Below are positions 44,519-52,008 of a stretch of DNA of 64,000 bases, piece after piece. Location: contig CP134492.1 of assembly GCA_031761875.1 (NCBI GenBank), positions 496,001-560,000 of the forward strand, read 5' to 3'. Positions within the stretch are counted from its first letter, which is position 1; each line of letters starts with the position of its first letter. Under the pieces are notes generated by a model that worked only from the letters and a program-made list of their open reading frames with translations, was not told the DNA's origin and did not search any database. Origin of the DNA: Bacillaceae bacterium IKA-2. GTDB lineage: Bacteria; Bacillota; Bacilli; Bacillales; Anaerobacillaceae. Both the position numbers and the translations under genes were made by a program.

Positions 44519-44746
44519 CTCGGGGCTTATCTCAATTCGAAGTATCATGGTTATTAAACATTAGCTATGGCAAAGCATTAGGCAAGTGGGAGTTATCATA
44601 TCGAACTAGATTATCGACTAATTTGGGGGTCGACATGCAGCTGCATTTTTAACATATGATGGCCTCCGCCGCTATAATTTCAATTCGAGATATCATATTT
44701 TAGCGATAATTACCGCCGCTATAATAAATGTTGGGATTAAACACAA

Positions 44747-44781
44747 TTCGGGTAGTTCAAGAGTTTACAGAACTACCCGAA
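44747..44781. repeat. Perfect 12-bp inverted repeat
   Basis: TTCGGGTAGTTC (44747-44758) and GAACTACCCGAA (44770-44781) with an 11-base loop. No T-tract follows, so it is not a standard terminator. Confidence 0.75.
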
Positions 44782-44885
44782 CGGTAAAGTTCATCTCCTT
44801 TAGGTGGGAGTATCTGCGTTAATCACTTGCCTTCAAGCGATCGGTTTGTTTTTTAATCAAGCGATTGATTAATTAGAAGACAAAA

Positions 44886-44966
44886 GGGGACAGGTTTGTG
44901 GTGCACCCCAAAAGTTAGAGTAAAAAACTAACTTTTGGGGGTCACATCAGCACCTTGTCCCAAAAA
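44886..44966 (+). repeat. REP-like block carrying an inner long hairpin
   Basis: A repeat A-like head (GGGGACAGGTTTGTGG) and tail (CAGCACCTTGTCCC) enclose CACCCCAAAAGTTAG and CTAACTTTTGGGGGT, an inverted pair of about 15 bp. It looks like a hairpin nested in a REP. Confidence 0.65.
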
Positions 44967-45072
44967 TATTAAAAGATAAAGGTTACCGTAAGCGCTCATA
45001 GAAAATTACATTGGATTTTATCTAGTCAGAGAAGAAGAAAGGCAAGCCGTTGTCATGCGTGTTCTGTATGGC
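44966..45072 (+). pseudogene. ParE/RelE toxin 3' fragment
   Basis: Nucleotides translate in pieces to ILKDKGYRK, then, after a stop, similarity to 'FYLVREEEK' and 'VVMRVLYS' of the intact toxin at 10533-10853. Frameshifted and about 35 codons long. It begins right at the end of the REP-like block. Confidence 0.65.
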
Positions 45073-45094
45073 ACAAATAATATTAAGACTCGGT

Positions 45095-45135
45095 TTGCCT
45101 CATGCTTCTATTAAGGAATCTAGGGAACGAGTGTC
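45095..45135 (+). pseudogene. comM micro-fragment
   Basis: CTTCTATTAAGGAATCTAGG and GAACGAGTGTCT read 'ASIKESRERVS', matching comM codons about 40-50. About 36 bp only. Confidence 0.5.
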
Positions 45136-45230
45136 TTATATATTTAGAGGCTAATAAAACAAGGTGCTAGTCTTTTACCCTTTTTAAGTGATATAATTAA
45201 ACAAAACATTAAATTTGGGACGTGGTTTAA

Positions 45231-45485
45231 CTGGATAATGAGCAATTATTAAAAGTTATATTAGAGAGATTTGACAAAGTCGATTTGCAATTTGATAAAG
45301 TCGCTATGCAATTTGACAAAGTGGATTTGCAATTTGAAAAGGTGTTCAAAAGACTAGATAACATTGAACTAAGCCGACAAGAAGACGTTAAAGAAACACT
45401 TAACTTAATTAGTAAGAAAGTAGATAATATTTTGTGCGATGTTGATTATTTAAGCAAAAAAACAGGAAAACAAGATATAAAATAA
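45231..45485 (+). CDS. Small coiled-coil protein with internal QFDKV repeats
   Basis: 84 residues. LDNEQLLKVILERFDKV, then three near-identical units (LQFDKVA, MQFDKVD, LQFEKVF) and 'DNIELSRQEDVKETLNLISK'. Helical and charged; same family look as 12428 and 49782. The best-aligned start is a CTG at 45231, where relatives have ATG; a TTG at 45285 is the alternative. Function unknown. Confidence 0.5.
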   Translation: MDNEQLLKVILERFDKVDLQFDKVAMQFDKVDLQFEKVFKRLDNIELSRQEDVKETLNLISKKVDNILCDVDYLSKKTGKQDIK

Positions 45486-45577
45486 ATAGTCTTGAAGCTT
45501 AATCTGGAGCATCGAGATGATCAGTGACTCGTCGCTAAACGAAGATTAGTCGATTTAAAATAATATGAGATCATAAG

Positions 45578-45607
45578 AGCTGATGTGAGTTTGTGCATCG
45601 GCTTTTT
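45578..45607 (+). terminator. Terminator after coiled-coil gene
   Basis: AGCTGATG and CATCGGCT form an 8-bp stem (one G-T pair) followed by TTTTT. Confidence 0.6.
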
Positions 45608-45828
45608 CAAGTTTGGCCGGCTCATAGTAAGTCCTCTTAAGAGATCGTTCAAATTTGAATGACCTCTTAAAAATTAGTATCGATTCACAATCATCTCTTC
45701 TCTTTTTCCCTCACAACTTTGCGAATCCTAATACTTATTCAATCATATTTTAATCAATCAGTAAAAAAACTATATACAAAAATGGGAAATTACACTAAAA
45801 TATATTTGTATCACGATAACTTTTTATT

Positions 45829-46086
45829 ATGGTGGTGATAAATATTAGTAATGAAAAAGAATGTGATGTCATCTATGATGCTGGTCTTGCTGGATGTGGA
45901 GAGTTAATCATGAATGTGTTCTTAGCGGTAAAAAAAATGTCCGTTGGCGAAACCATCCACGTAATTTCCTATGACTTAGGAGCAATAGAGGACATACCAG
46001 CTTGGTGTCGGATGCAAGGTCACACATTATTAGAAGTTTTTGAAGAAGATTTACTAATTACTAATTTTGTAATTCAAAAAAATTAA
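45829..46086 (+). CDS. TusA/SirA-like sulfur carrier protein (variant Cys motif)
   Basis: 85 residues with the TusA fold pattern: 'AGCGELIMNVFLAVKKMSVG' then ETIHVISYDLGAIEDIPAWC and 'MQGHTLLEVFEED'. The usual CPxP is replaced by GCGEL, but a Cys remains where the persulfide-carrying Cys belongs. First gene of a sulfur-handling set. The ATG has no clear site upstream; GGTGGTGAT inside the first codons might serve a slightly later start. Confidence 0.72.
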   Translation: MVVINISNEKECDVIYDAGLAGCGELIMNVFLAVKKMSVGETIHVISYDLGAIEDIPAWCRMQGHTLLEVFEEDLLITNFVIQKN

Positions 46087-46091
46087 CTATT

Positions 46092-46212
46092 TGAATGATT
46101 TTCATAATACCAAAAACTAGCCACATAAATCTATATATAGTTGATAATGTTTTAATTAAACTAGATATAGCATCCTAGTGGTGTAGAATCTGCATTATGA
46201 AATTCAATCATT
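46092..46212. repeat. Palindromic element D, copy 4
   Basis: GAATGATTTTCATAATACCA at the left, inner ATATATAGTTGATAATG / TTAATTAAACTAGATATAG, and ATTATGAAATTCAATCATT at the right. It fills the space between the TusA-like and DsrE genes and ends 6 bp before the latter's AAAGGAGAG site. Confidence 0.75.
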
Positions 46213-46227
46213 AAAGGAGAGATTATT

Positions 46228-46590
46228 ATGACAAACAAATTTTTAGTAAGTTTAACGAATGGTAAAAACGATACAGATCGAGCAACAGTAGGATTTGTCG
46301 TTGCCAATGCAGCGGTAGCATCTGGAAAAGAAGTTGTCATTTTCTTGAATATTGATGGCGCTTACCTTTCTGATAAAGGTTATGCAGATGACATACATGA
46401 AGAAGGATTTGCTCCATTGAAAGAGTTAATGGATCAATTTATTGAAGCTGGTGGGATACTATGGGTATGTAGCCCTTGCCATAAAAAGCGCGAATTAGAT
46501 GCGAATAATTTAATTGACGGAGCAACAATTGTTGGTGGAGCTAAAGTTGTTGAATTTTTATCAGATGGTGCAGCTTCGATTACATACTAG
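46228..46590 (+). CDS. DsrE-family sulfur-relay protein
   Basis: 120 residues. 'FLVSLTNGKNDTDRATVGFV' then 'VANAAVASGKEVVIFLNIDG' and 'LMDQFIEAGGILWVCSPCHK' with the conserved Cys of DsrE/DsrF-like proteins. Such proteins accept or pass persulfide sulfur, often with TusA. AAAGGAGAG precedes the ATG. The next gene's ribosome binding site overlaps this stop, so the two are coupled. Confidence 0.85.
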   Translation: MTNKFLVSLTNGKNDTDRATVGFVVANAAVASGKEVVIFLNIDGAYLSDKGYADDIHEEGFAPLKELMDQFIEAGGILWVCSPCHKKRELDANNLIDGATIVGGAKVVEFLSDGAASITY

Positions 46591-46602
46591 GAGGTGCAAT
46601 CA

Positions 46603-47322
46603 ATGGTTTTTCAAAAGCCAAACGGAATGTGTGATGGTGGTGATTTAGACTGCGGCTCTGGACTCCTTCTGATCATTAAGAAAAGTATGGATCCGCTCGA
46701 AACGGGTCAAGTACTAGAAATTCGAAGTAGAGAGAGAACAGTCGCTGAAGATCTTCCCGCTTGGTGTAGGATGGTAAAACATCAGTTTATGGGTTCCGAA
46801 AAGCATGAACAGCATACAAGCTATTTTGTTTGTAAAGGCGGAAGCGGTGGATCAGTTAAAGACGACTTAGAAGCTGCTCGTGGTTATCAATGGAGTGTGA
46901 GGGTTCGCTCGGGAAAAGGACTTTCTGCTAAAGTTTTCTCTAGAAATCATACACTCATATCTGGTCAACCAGCAGAATTCAGTCCGAAAGTCGATGCACC
47001 TAGTGCGATTGATTACTTGCTTACGTCGCTTGGGTCATGCCTTGTAGTTGGATTTAAAGCTCACGCCTCTAAACAGAAGATAATCATTGATGAAATGGAA
47101 TTTACGTTAAAAGCAAAACTGGAAAACATTCTCTACCATATGCAGCTTGAAGATCACGGAAGTCCTAAAGTAGACCATATTACAGGTGTTTTTTATGTCA
47201 CATCACCAAATGAAGAAGATGAGTTACAAAAAATTTGGCAAACGACATTAGAGCGATCACCAATTTATCAAACGTTGCAACCGTCAGTCGCTATTAAACT
47301 TACATTTCAAGTTGTATTATAA
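46603..47322 (+). CDS. TusA-OsmC fusion protein
   Basis: 239 residues. N-terminal TusA-like domain (about 1-75: 'DGGDLDCGSGLLLIIKKSMD', 'EDLPAWCRMVKHQFMG'), a Gly-rich linker near 82-88, then an OsmC/YhfA-like domain ('PSAIDYLLTSLGSCLVVGFK' with the first redox Cys). The second OsmC Cys is replaced: 'RSPIYQTL' where relatives have RCPV. Likely passes or reduces sulfane sulfur rather than organic peroxide. ATG 46603 with AGGAGG 8 bp upstream. Confidence 0.85.
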   Translation: MVFQKPNGMCDGGDLDCGSGLLLIIKKSMDPLETGQVLEIRSRERTVAEDLPAWCRMVKHQFMGSEKHEQHTSYFVCKGGSGGSVKDDLEAARGYQWSVRVRSGKGLSAKVFSRNHTLISGQPAEFSPKVDAPSAIDYLLTSLGSCLVVGFKAHASKQKIIIDEMEFTLKAKLENILYHMQLEDHGSPKVDHITGVFYVTSPNEEDELQKIWQTTLERSPIYQTLQPSVAIKLTFQVVL

Positions 47323-47419
47323 GAGGTTTTTTCAAAAGTTGATTTTTACCTTTTAAACACGCTAAATAAGTAGGTTCGCCTATTTCGATGACATTTTTAA
47401 ATAAGGGGTTGTAATTTTA

Positions 47420-48634
47420 ATGATAAACCAATTTTTACCTACTACAATCGTTGGAAGCTGGCCACGGACACGTGAAGTACTAAAGGCATTAAGAGACGTT
47501 CGAGCCGAGCGAATTACTGAGGCAGACTTTCAAGAAATTGCGAATGTTGCGATTATTGAATGTGCACGAAGTCAAGAAGAAGCGGGGATTGACATCATTT
47601 CCGATGGTGAACAAACACGTGATAACTTCATTTCATTCGTTGCAGAAAAAATTAAAAACGTAAAAATGTTATCGGTCGCAGATTTGTTAGAATATGTAGA
47701 AGATAAAGCTAGCTTTGAAGAAATTCTTGGTACATTAGATGTCCCTGCTTATTCACTAACAAACCCAGCTGCTTATGGTAAAATCTCTCGAAAAAAACCG
47801 ATTGCCGCTGATGAATATAAATTTTTAAAAGAACATACTAAGGCACAAATCAAAGTCGCGATTCCAGGACCATACTTGTTAACAAGGGCAATGTGGGTTG
47901 ATGGCTTATCAAAAGAGGCTTATCCAACAAAAGAAGATTTATCGGTTGATATCGTCAAGATTTTGCGAGAAGAAATAGAAGATTTAATTGATGCAGGTGT
48001 TGATTTCATCCAAATTGATGAACCTGTCTTAACTGAAATTGTATTTACACAAAAAAATGCTAATCGAACCTTTATGTGTGGTGCTCTAACAGCAAAAGCT
48101 GACGCCAAAGAGGAGCTAACCTTCGCAACAGAGTTAATTAATCAGCTTACAGAGGGAATGCGAGGCCGTGGCTCTAAAATTGGTATTCACGTTTGTCGAG
48201 GTAACTGGAGTACTCAAGAAGATACGTTACTAAGAGGACCTTATTATCCACTGATGCCATTTTTAGCAAAAATGAGTGTTGACCAGTATGTTCTAGAATA
48301 TGCTACACCTAGAGCTGGAGAACTACATGCCTTAACTGAGTTAGCAAAGCTTGAAAACGTGGAACTTGGTTTAGGTGTTGTGAACCCGCGCACACCTACA
48401 ATTGAAACCGTAGCGGAGATTGTAACTAAAGTAAAACAGGCTGCAAAATATTTCCCTATTGAAAAAATGTATTTAAACCCTGATTGCGGCTTTGGGACAT
48501 TTGCACAAAGACCAATGAACACTCCAGAAATTGCAAAACAAAAGCTTACCAACATGAATGAAGCAGCAAAACAGTTAAGACAAGAATTCGCAGACAACAT
48601 GGGGACAGGCACCTTTTCCCAAAAGGAGATGTAA
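47420..48634 (+). CDS. Core-MetE (cobalamin-independent methionine synthase C-terminal domain) protein
   Basis: 404 residues, only the catalytic MetE domain. 'FLPTTIVGSWPRTREVLKAL' start, 'IQIDEPVLTE', and zinc ligands in 'GIHVCRGNWS' (His, Cys) and 'YLNPDCGFGTF' (Cys). Short MetE homologues methylate or handle thiols with diverse donors. Its place among TusA, DsrE and OsmC genes suggests a sulfur-linked substrate. The last residues 'NMGTGTFSQKEM' are encoded by a REP-like repeat (48600-48625), so the true C-terminus has been overwritten. Start is ATG 47420. Confidence 0.85.
   Translation: MINQFLPTTIVGSWPRTREVLKALRDVRAERITEADFQEIANVAIIECARSQEEAGIDIISDGEQTRDNFISFVAEKIKNVKMLSVADLLEYVEDKASFEEILGTLDVPAYSLTNPAAYGKISRKKPIAADEYKFLKEHTKAQIKVAIPGPYLLTRAMWVDGLSKEAYPTKEDLSVDIVKILREEIEDLIDAGVDFIQIDEPVLTEIVFTQKNANRTFMCGALTAKADAKEELTFATELINQLTEGMRGRGSKIGIHVCRGNWSTQEDTLLRGPYYPLMPFLAKMSVDQYVLEYATPRAGELHALTELAKLENVELGLGVVNPRTPTIETVAEIVTKVKQAAKYFPIEKMYLNPDCGFGTFAQRPMNTPEIAKQKLTNMNEAAKQLRQEFADNMGTGTFSQKEM
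48600..48625 (+). repeat. REP-like repeat A, copy 8, inside the gene end
   Basis: TGGGGACAGGCACCTTTTCC then CAAAAGGAG. It supplies the last codons of the core-MetE gene, and its edge joins the AAGGAG ribosome binding site of the OsmC gene. Confidence 0.85.
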
Positions 48635-48637
48635 TAT

Positions 48638-49075
48638 ATGTCAATATTGACAGTAAAAGTAGAAGGCGTAAGCAATAAGATGAAAACACAACTAACGGCT
48701 AAAGAGCATCAGTTTACAATTGATGAACCGGAAAATTTTGGCGGTACGAACCAAGGTCCTGATCCACTATCAATACTACTCGGAGCTCTTGCTTCATGTG
48801 AAAATGTTATTGCTAATTTTGTAGCAAAAGAAATAAATTTTGACTTGCAAGGAATCGAGTACGAAGTTACTGGAGAGCTAGATTTAAGAGGATTGATGGG
48901 AGATAGTAGCGTCCGCACATATTTTCAGTGGGTAAAAATTGAAGCAAAACTTCAAACATCAGAAAGTGATGAGCGTATCGAAGAAATTCGTAAACTAACA
49001 GATGCGCGTTGCCCAGTTTTTCAAACACTAAAAGCAGCAGGTGTAGAAATCATATCTAATTGGTCAAAAGCATAG
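48638..49075 (+). CDS. OsmC-family protein
   Basis: 145 residues. Both conserved Cys are visible: 'LLGALASCENVIANFV' and 'DARCPVFQTLKAAG'. OsmC proteins reduce hydroperoxides or act on persulfides. AAGGAG lies 8 bp before the ATG. Last gene of the sulfur cluster, three bases after the core-MetE stop; a terminator follows. Confidence 0.9.
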   Translation: MSILTVKVEGVSNKMKTQLTAKEHQFTIDEPENFGGTNQGPDPLSILLGALASCENVIANFVAKEINFDLQGIEYEVTGELDLRGLMGDSSVRTYFQWVKIEAKLQTSESDERIEEIRKLTDARCPVFQTLKAAGVEIISNWSKA

Positions 49076-49130
49076 AAAAGCATACGAGATTGAGATAGGA
49101 TAAGGTTGGAATAAAGGAATAACAAGTAAT

Positions 49131-49170
49131 AGCAACTAAGAGAAGTGAAATATTCTTAGTTGCTTTTTTA
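49131..49170 (+). terminator. Terminator of the sulfur cluster
   Basis: AGCAACTAAGA (49131-49141) and TCTTAGTTGCT (49153-49163) form an 11-bp stem followed by TTTTTTATT. Confidence 0.85.
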
Positions 49171-49247
49171 TTGTAATCTTTTATGAAAATGTACTCACCA
49201 TTCGCTAAATCGTGTATTACTTCAATTAGTAAGAAACAAGCATAGAC

Positions 49248-49475
49248 TTGTTAATATTTTCAAGAAAGACTAGGAATGAATTTTGTCCAATTACGAACCA
49301 AGAAAAAGGCTATCCATTTGAAGAAAGTATACCTGTAGGGTATAAAGTAGAAGGCGTAATTTTAACCGACCAAGTAAAGAGTTTGGATTGGAGGTCAAGA
49401 CGATTAAAAATTGTTGATCAAGCTCCACCACAAACAGTCAGCAATTGCTTTACCTTAATACATACGTTTTTGTAA
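49248..49475 (+). pseudogene. MazF-family toxin remnant
   Basis: 'RKTRNEFCPITNQEKGYPFE', 'VEGVILTDQVKSLDWRSRRL' and 'KIVDQAPPQTVSNCF' match the middle and C-terminal part of MazF/PemK endoribonucleases. The N-terminal third, including the conserved start strand, is missing and there is no antitoxin gene upstream. A terminator-like hairpin (AGAGCCAG/CTGACTCT plus seven T) follows at 49474-49502. Confidence 0.75.
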
Positions 49476-49513
49476 GAGCCAGATAACCTGACTCTTTTTT
49501 TGTTTTATTAATG

Positions 49514-49640
49514 AAGATCCAGGGACAGGCACCTTGTCCCAAAAGTGAGTCGAAAGATCCCGTTACAGTGGTTCCCCGTAAATCTCGTCGCTGTGACACC
49601 TCGGTATTTGCCGAGTTTTGTAGAATAAGAGACTCGAAGA
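49514..49640 (+). repeat. REP-like repeat A, copy 9
   Basis: AGATCCAGGGACAGGCACCT, then a variant tail CCCAAAAGTGAGTCGAAAGATC shared with 44150-44175, and TTTGTAGAATAAGAGACTCG shared with 24004-24023. Confidence 0.75.
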
Positions 49641-49781
49641 TTTGCTGTAGGAGTAGGACACATTATGAAGGGATTTCAAACTAGGATTTTTTCATAAATC
49701 AGCTAAATGTATTGATACTAACAAAATGGGACTGTATTATATAGTTAGGTAATAAAATACGCTAAGTTAGGAGATAAAAAA

Positions 49782-50096
49782 ATGAGTGAAAATATTTTGA
49801 AGCAAGTACTTGAGGAAGTAAAAAATTTAAACAATGGATTGGCTAATATTGAAAATCAACTAAATCAAATGGATAGTCGTTTTGATACTTTAGATACAAC
49901 TAATCTTTCAATGCAAAGTGATATAACTGATATTAAACAAGGAGTTCAAAGAATAGAAGAAAGTCATCCCGAAGATGTAATCGGAATGCTAAAAACGATA
50001 AATAGCAAGCTTGATGAACGGGATAATGAAATGCTTGCGATCAATCGAAGACTTTATAGAGTAGAGGGTGTTGTGGAAGGCGTTTCGAAGCAATAG
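49782..50096 (+). CDS. Small coiled-coil protein, unknown function
   Basis: 104 residues, continuous heptads: 'LKQVLEEVKNLNNGLANIEN', 'QLNQMDSRFDTLDTTNLSMQ', 'MLAINRRLYRVEGVVEGVSK'. The end resembles '...IKNLYRLVKN' of the family member at 12428. TTAGGAGA is 8 bp before the ATG. Function unknown. Confidence 0.65.
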   Translation: MSENILKQVLEEVKNLNNGLANIENQLNQMDSRFDTLDTTNLSMQSDITDIKQGVQRIEESHPEDVIGMLKTINSKLDERDNEMLAINRRLYRVEGVVEGVSKQ

Positions 50097-50175
50097 ACTT
50101 TTTTGCGTCTCTGCATGTGGCTTCAATCTAATCAGATCGATTCTGTTAGTCCTCTTGTTCACCCTTTAATTTTCT

Positions 50176-50283
50176 TCAATTTTATTCTCAATCCTCATGA
50201 TTAAAACCTCTAAATCTTCCTTTTTTTACATCGATCATTTCAAATTTAACTATTAGTTCAATTTAAACAATGCTTTATCATAA
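50176..50283 (+). repeat. comM leader copy, cut by repeat A
   Basis: TCATGATTAAAACCTCTAAA, ATCTTCCTTTTTTTACATCG and CAATGCTTTATCATA, then a direct junction with repeat A at 50283. The ribosome binding site and gene are missing. Confidence 0.75.
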
Positions 50284-50337
50284 GATCCAGAGACATGCAC
50301 CTCGTCCCACTATATTTTTACAATTGGGGTCTTTATA
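50283..50337 (+). repeat. REP-like repeat A, copy 10
   Basis: AGATCCAGAGACATGCACCT and ACTATATTTTTACAATTGGG, a variant sub-type shared with copy 11 at 51489 (GAGACATGCACC instead of GGGACAGGCACC). Confidence 0.8.
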
Positions 50338-50340
50338 AAC

Positions 50341-50472
50341 GGTGTCTGACACCGGGGCGTGTAGATTGTGAAAACTAGTTCTTGTTGTCATCCTATTTTC
50401 CACTAAAATTCACATAATGTCTGGCACCAAAAAACGATTGAAGAATGAATTAATCTTCAATCGTTTTTTTTT
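50341..50472 (+). repeat. Repeat B, copy 2, with hairpin
   Basis: GGTGTCTGACACC head, ATTCACATAATGTCTGGCAC tail, followed by ACGATTGAAGA ... TCTTCAATCGT and TTTTTTT. Joined directly to a repeat A copy, as at 38673-38850 and 51489-51732. Confidence 0.85.
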
Positions 50473-50603
50473 GGTATATCCATACAAATTAGCGAGAAAG
50501 TTAAAAAGTTACCTATGTAAAATTTTTCTCTGATTTTCTTTTATGATTCTGTCTTATCTTAGGGGAATTATTCAATTTTTTTGTCGAAATCGCTAAATTA
50601 ATA

Positions 50604-50632
50604 TTACAATTTTTACCACGTTTGTGTATAAT
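50604..50632 (+). promoter_or_regulatory. Probable sigma-A promoter of the TM2 genes
   Basis: TTACAA (50604-50609) and TATAAT (50627-50632) are 17 bp apart, about 40 bp before the AGGAGG of the first TM2 gene. Confidence 0.6.
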
Positions 50633-50670
50633 TGAATATGTACTTATTTTAACTTATAGGAGGAAAAATT

Positions 50671-51006
50671 TTGTCATTGTTACAAAAGCAAGACTTAACA
50701 ACAGAAGAATTTCAATTACTAAGCTCAGAAATGAGCAAGAAACAAAAATCAAGTGGAACAACATGGTTACTATGGGTCTTTACTGGTGTTCTTGGAGGTC
50801 ATCGTTTTTATTTAGGAAAAACAGGAACTGCAGTTGCGATGTTACTGACGCTTGGGGGACTTGGATTTTGGGTATTTATTGATTTATTCTTAATAAATGG
50901 CATGATTAAGGATACGAACGATAATATCGAAAATGACGTTATAGCTGAAATTCGTATGATCAAACAAGCAAGGAAAAATTCTGAAGTGGCAGCATCTGCT
51001 TTATAA
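50671..51006 (+). CDS. TM2-domain membrane protein
   Basis: 111 residues. TM2 signature 'LLWVFTGVLGGHRFYLGKTG' then 'TAVAMLLTLGGLGFWVFIDL', two membrane segments around a short loop, with a polar N-terminus and a charged C-terminal helix. TTG start at 50671 with AGGAGG upstream. Paired with a paralogue that starts 3 bp after its stop. Function unknown. Confidence 0.85.
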   Translation: MSLLQKQDLTTEEFQLLSSEMSKKQKSSGTTWLLWVFTGVLGGHRFYLGKTGTAVAMLLTLGGLGFWVFIDLFLINGMIKDTNDNIENDVIAEIRMIKQARKNSEVAASAL

Positions 51007-51009
51007 ACG

Positions 51010-51381
51010 ATGATGACATCTAAAAAAGAACTGACACTTGAAGAGTTAGCAATTCTTCAGTCTGAAATGTTAAAAAAGAGCAAAAATAAAGAAGCTGCAT
51101 GGGGTTTATGGGCAGGCCTGTCTTTCTTTGGTGGGCATCGCTTCTACACAGAAGACTATGGACTTGCAGGTGCCATGTTAAGTACAACTGTCTTTCCATT
51201 GATCATCTTTGTGTTCGTACTTTTTGGTTCTCTTCCTGTCGCACTTTTTTATCCGTCCCTGTTCTTTGTCATTGGTTCTGTTGTTTGGAGTTGGATTGAC
51301 GCGTTTTTTTTAAATCGTCGTTTAGATACGTTAAACAATAAAATAGAAAATGATATTTTAAATTCTATCAAAAAAAGCTGA
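51010..51381 (+). CDS. TM2-domain membrane protein, paralogue
   Basis: 123 residues. N-terminus 'LTLEELAILQSEMLKKSKNK' resembles that of the upstream gene, and 'GLSFFGGHRFYTEDYGLAGA' is the TM2 core; the middle has two extra hydrophobic stretches. Tail 'LDTLNNKIENDILNSIKKS' matches the neighbour's 'NDNIENDVIAEIR'. Probably a tandem duplication forming a hetero-oligomer. No strong ribosome binding site: likely coupled. Confidence 0.82.
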   Translation: MMTSKKELTLEELAILQSEMLKKSKNKEAAWGLWAGLSFFGGHRFYTEDYGLAGAMLSTTVFPLIIFVFVLFGSLPVALFYPSLFFVIGSVVWSWIDAFFLNRRLDTLNNKIENDILNSIKKS

Positions 51382-51412
51382 AACCTATATTTCTAGGTTT
51401 CAGCTTTTTTCT
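51376..51412 (+). terminator. Terminator of the TM2 pair
   Basis: AGCTGAAACCTA and TAGGTTTCAGCT form a 12-bp stem that begins at the stop codon, followed by TTTTTT. Confidence 0.9.
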
Positions 51413-51488
51413 TGTTTGACTAGTAATAGAATAATTAAAAGCAATAAATCACAAATCAGAACACTGTTTACTAGAAATTATATAAATA

Positions 51489-51605
51489 AGATCCAGAGAC
51501 ATGCACCTCGTCCGACTATATTTTTACAATTGGGGTCTTGAGATGGTAGGATGCATTTCACTTATCAAATTTAATAGACCATGTCACTGGACTCTCCGAG
51601 ATCAG
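51489..51605 (+). repeat. REP-like repeat A, copy 11
   Basis: AGATCCAGAGACATGCACCT, ACTATATTTTTACAATTGGG, GATGGTAGGATGCATTTCAC and AGACCATGTCACTGGACTC. Confidence 0.82.
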
Positions 51606-51606
51606 C

Positions 51607-51732
51607 GGTGTCTGACACCGAGGCGTGTAGATTGTGAAAACTAGGTCTTGATGTCATCCTATTTTCGACTAAAATTCACATAATGTCTGGCACCAAAAAA
51701 CGATTGAAGAATTAATCTTCAATCGTTTTTTT
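51607..51732 (+). repeat. Repeat B, copy 3, with hairpin
   Basis: GGTGTCTGACACC head (51607-51619), TGTCTGGCACCA tail (51684-51695), then ACGATTGAAGA / TCTTCAATCGT and a long T-run. Confidence 0.87.
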
Positions 51733-51840
51733 TTTGTATCCAATTTTAATAATCGATTAATTTCTCCTTCAAATATGCATAAAACGGTAAAGATCATGAT
51801 ACTCTCTCAAACTATTATATAAATTGGTTTCCTACTTTTA

Positions 51841-51956
51841 TGAATTTCATAATCTAGATTCAACGCCACTAAGATACTACACCTAGTTTCACTAAAATAT
51901 TTTAAACTAGATGTAGCTTGATGTGGCTAATATATTGTTATTAAGAAATTCACTCA
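51841..51956. repeat. Palindromic element D, copy 5
   Basis: TGAATTTCATAATCTAGATT at the left, ACACCTAGTTTCACTAAAA and TTTTAAACTAGATGTAG inside, AAGAAATTCACTCACTG at the right. It ends eight bases before the IS21 left end. Confidence 0.7.
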
Positions 51957-52008
51957 CTGTATTTGTCAACTCAAAAGCGGTCCACGAATCAGTTGAAAAA
52001 AGGTCCAC

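Noticed and set aside
44345-44557. 70-codon open frame in the mosaic region
   Set aside because: It reads through the perfect 18-bp hairpin, has no domain and no good ribosome binding site; its composition follows the repeats.
45486-45828. Possible SAM or other riboswitch ahead of the sulfur cluster
   Set aside because: Looked for an S-box-like core before 45829 and before 47420; no conserved element recognised beyond a simple terminator.
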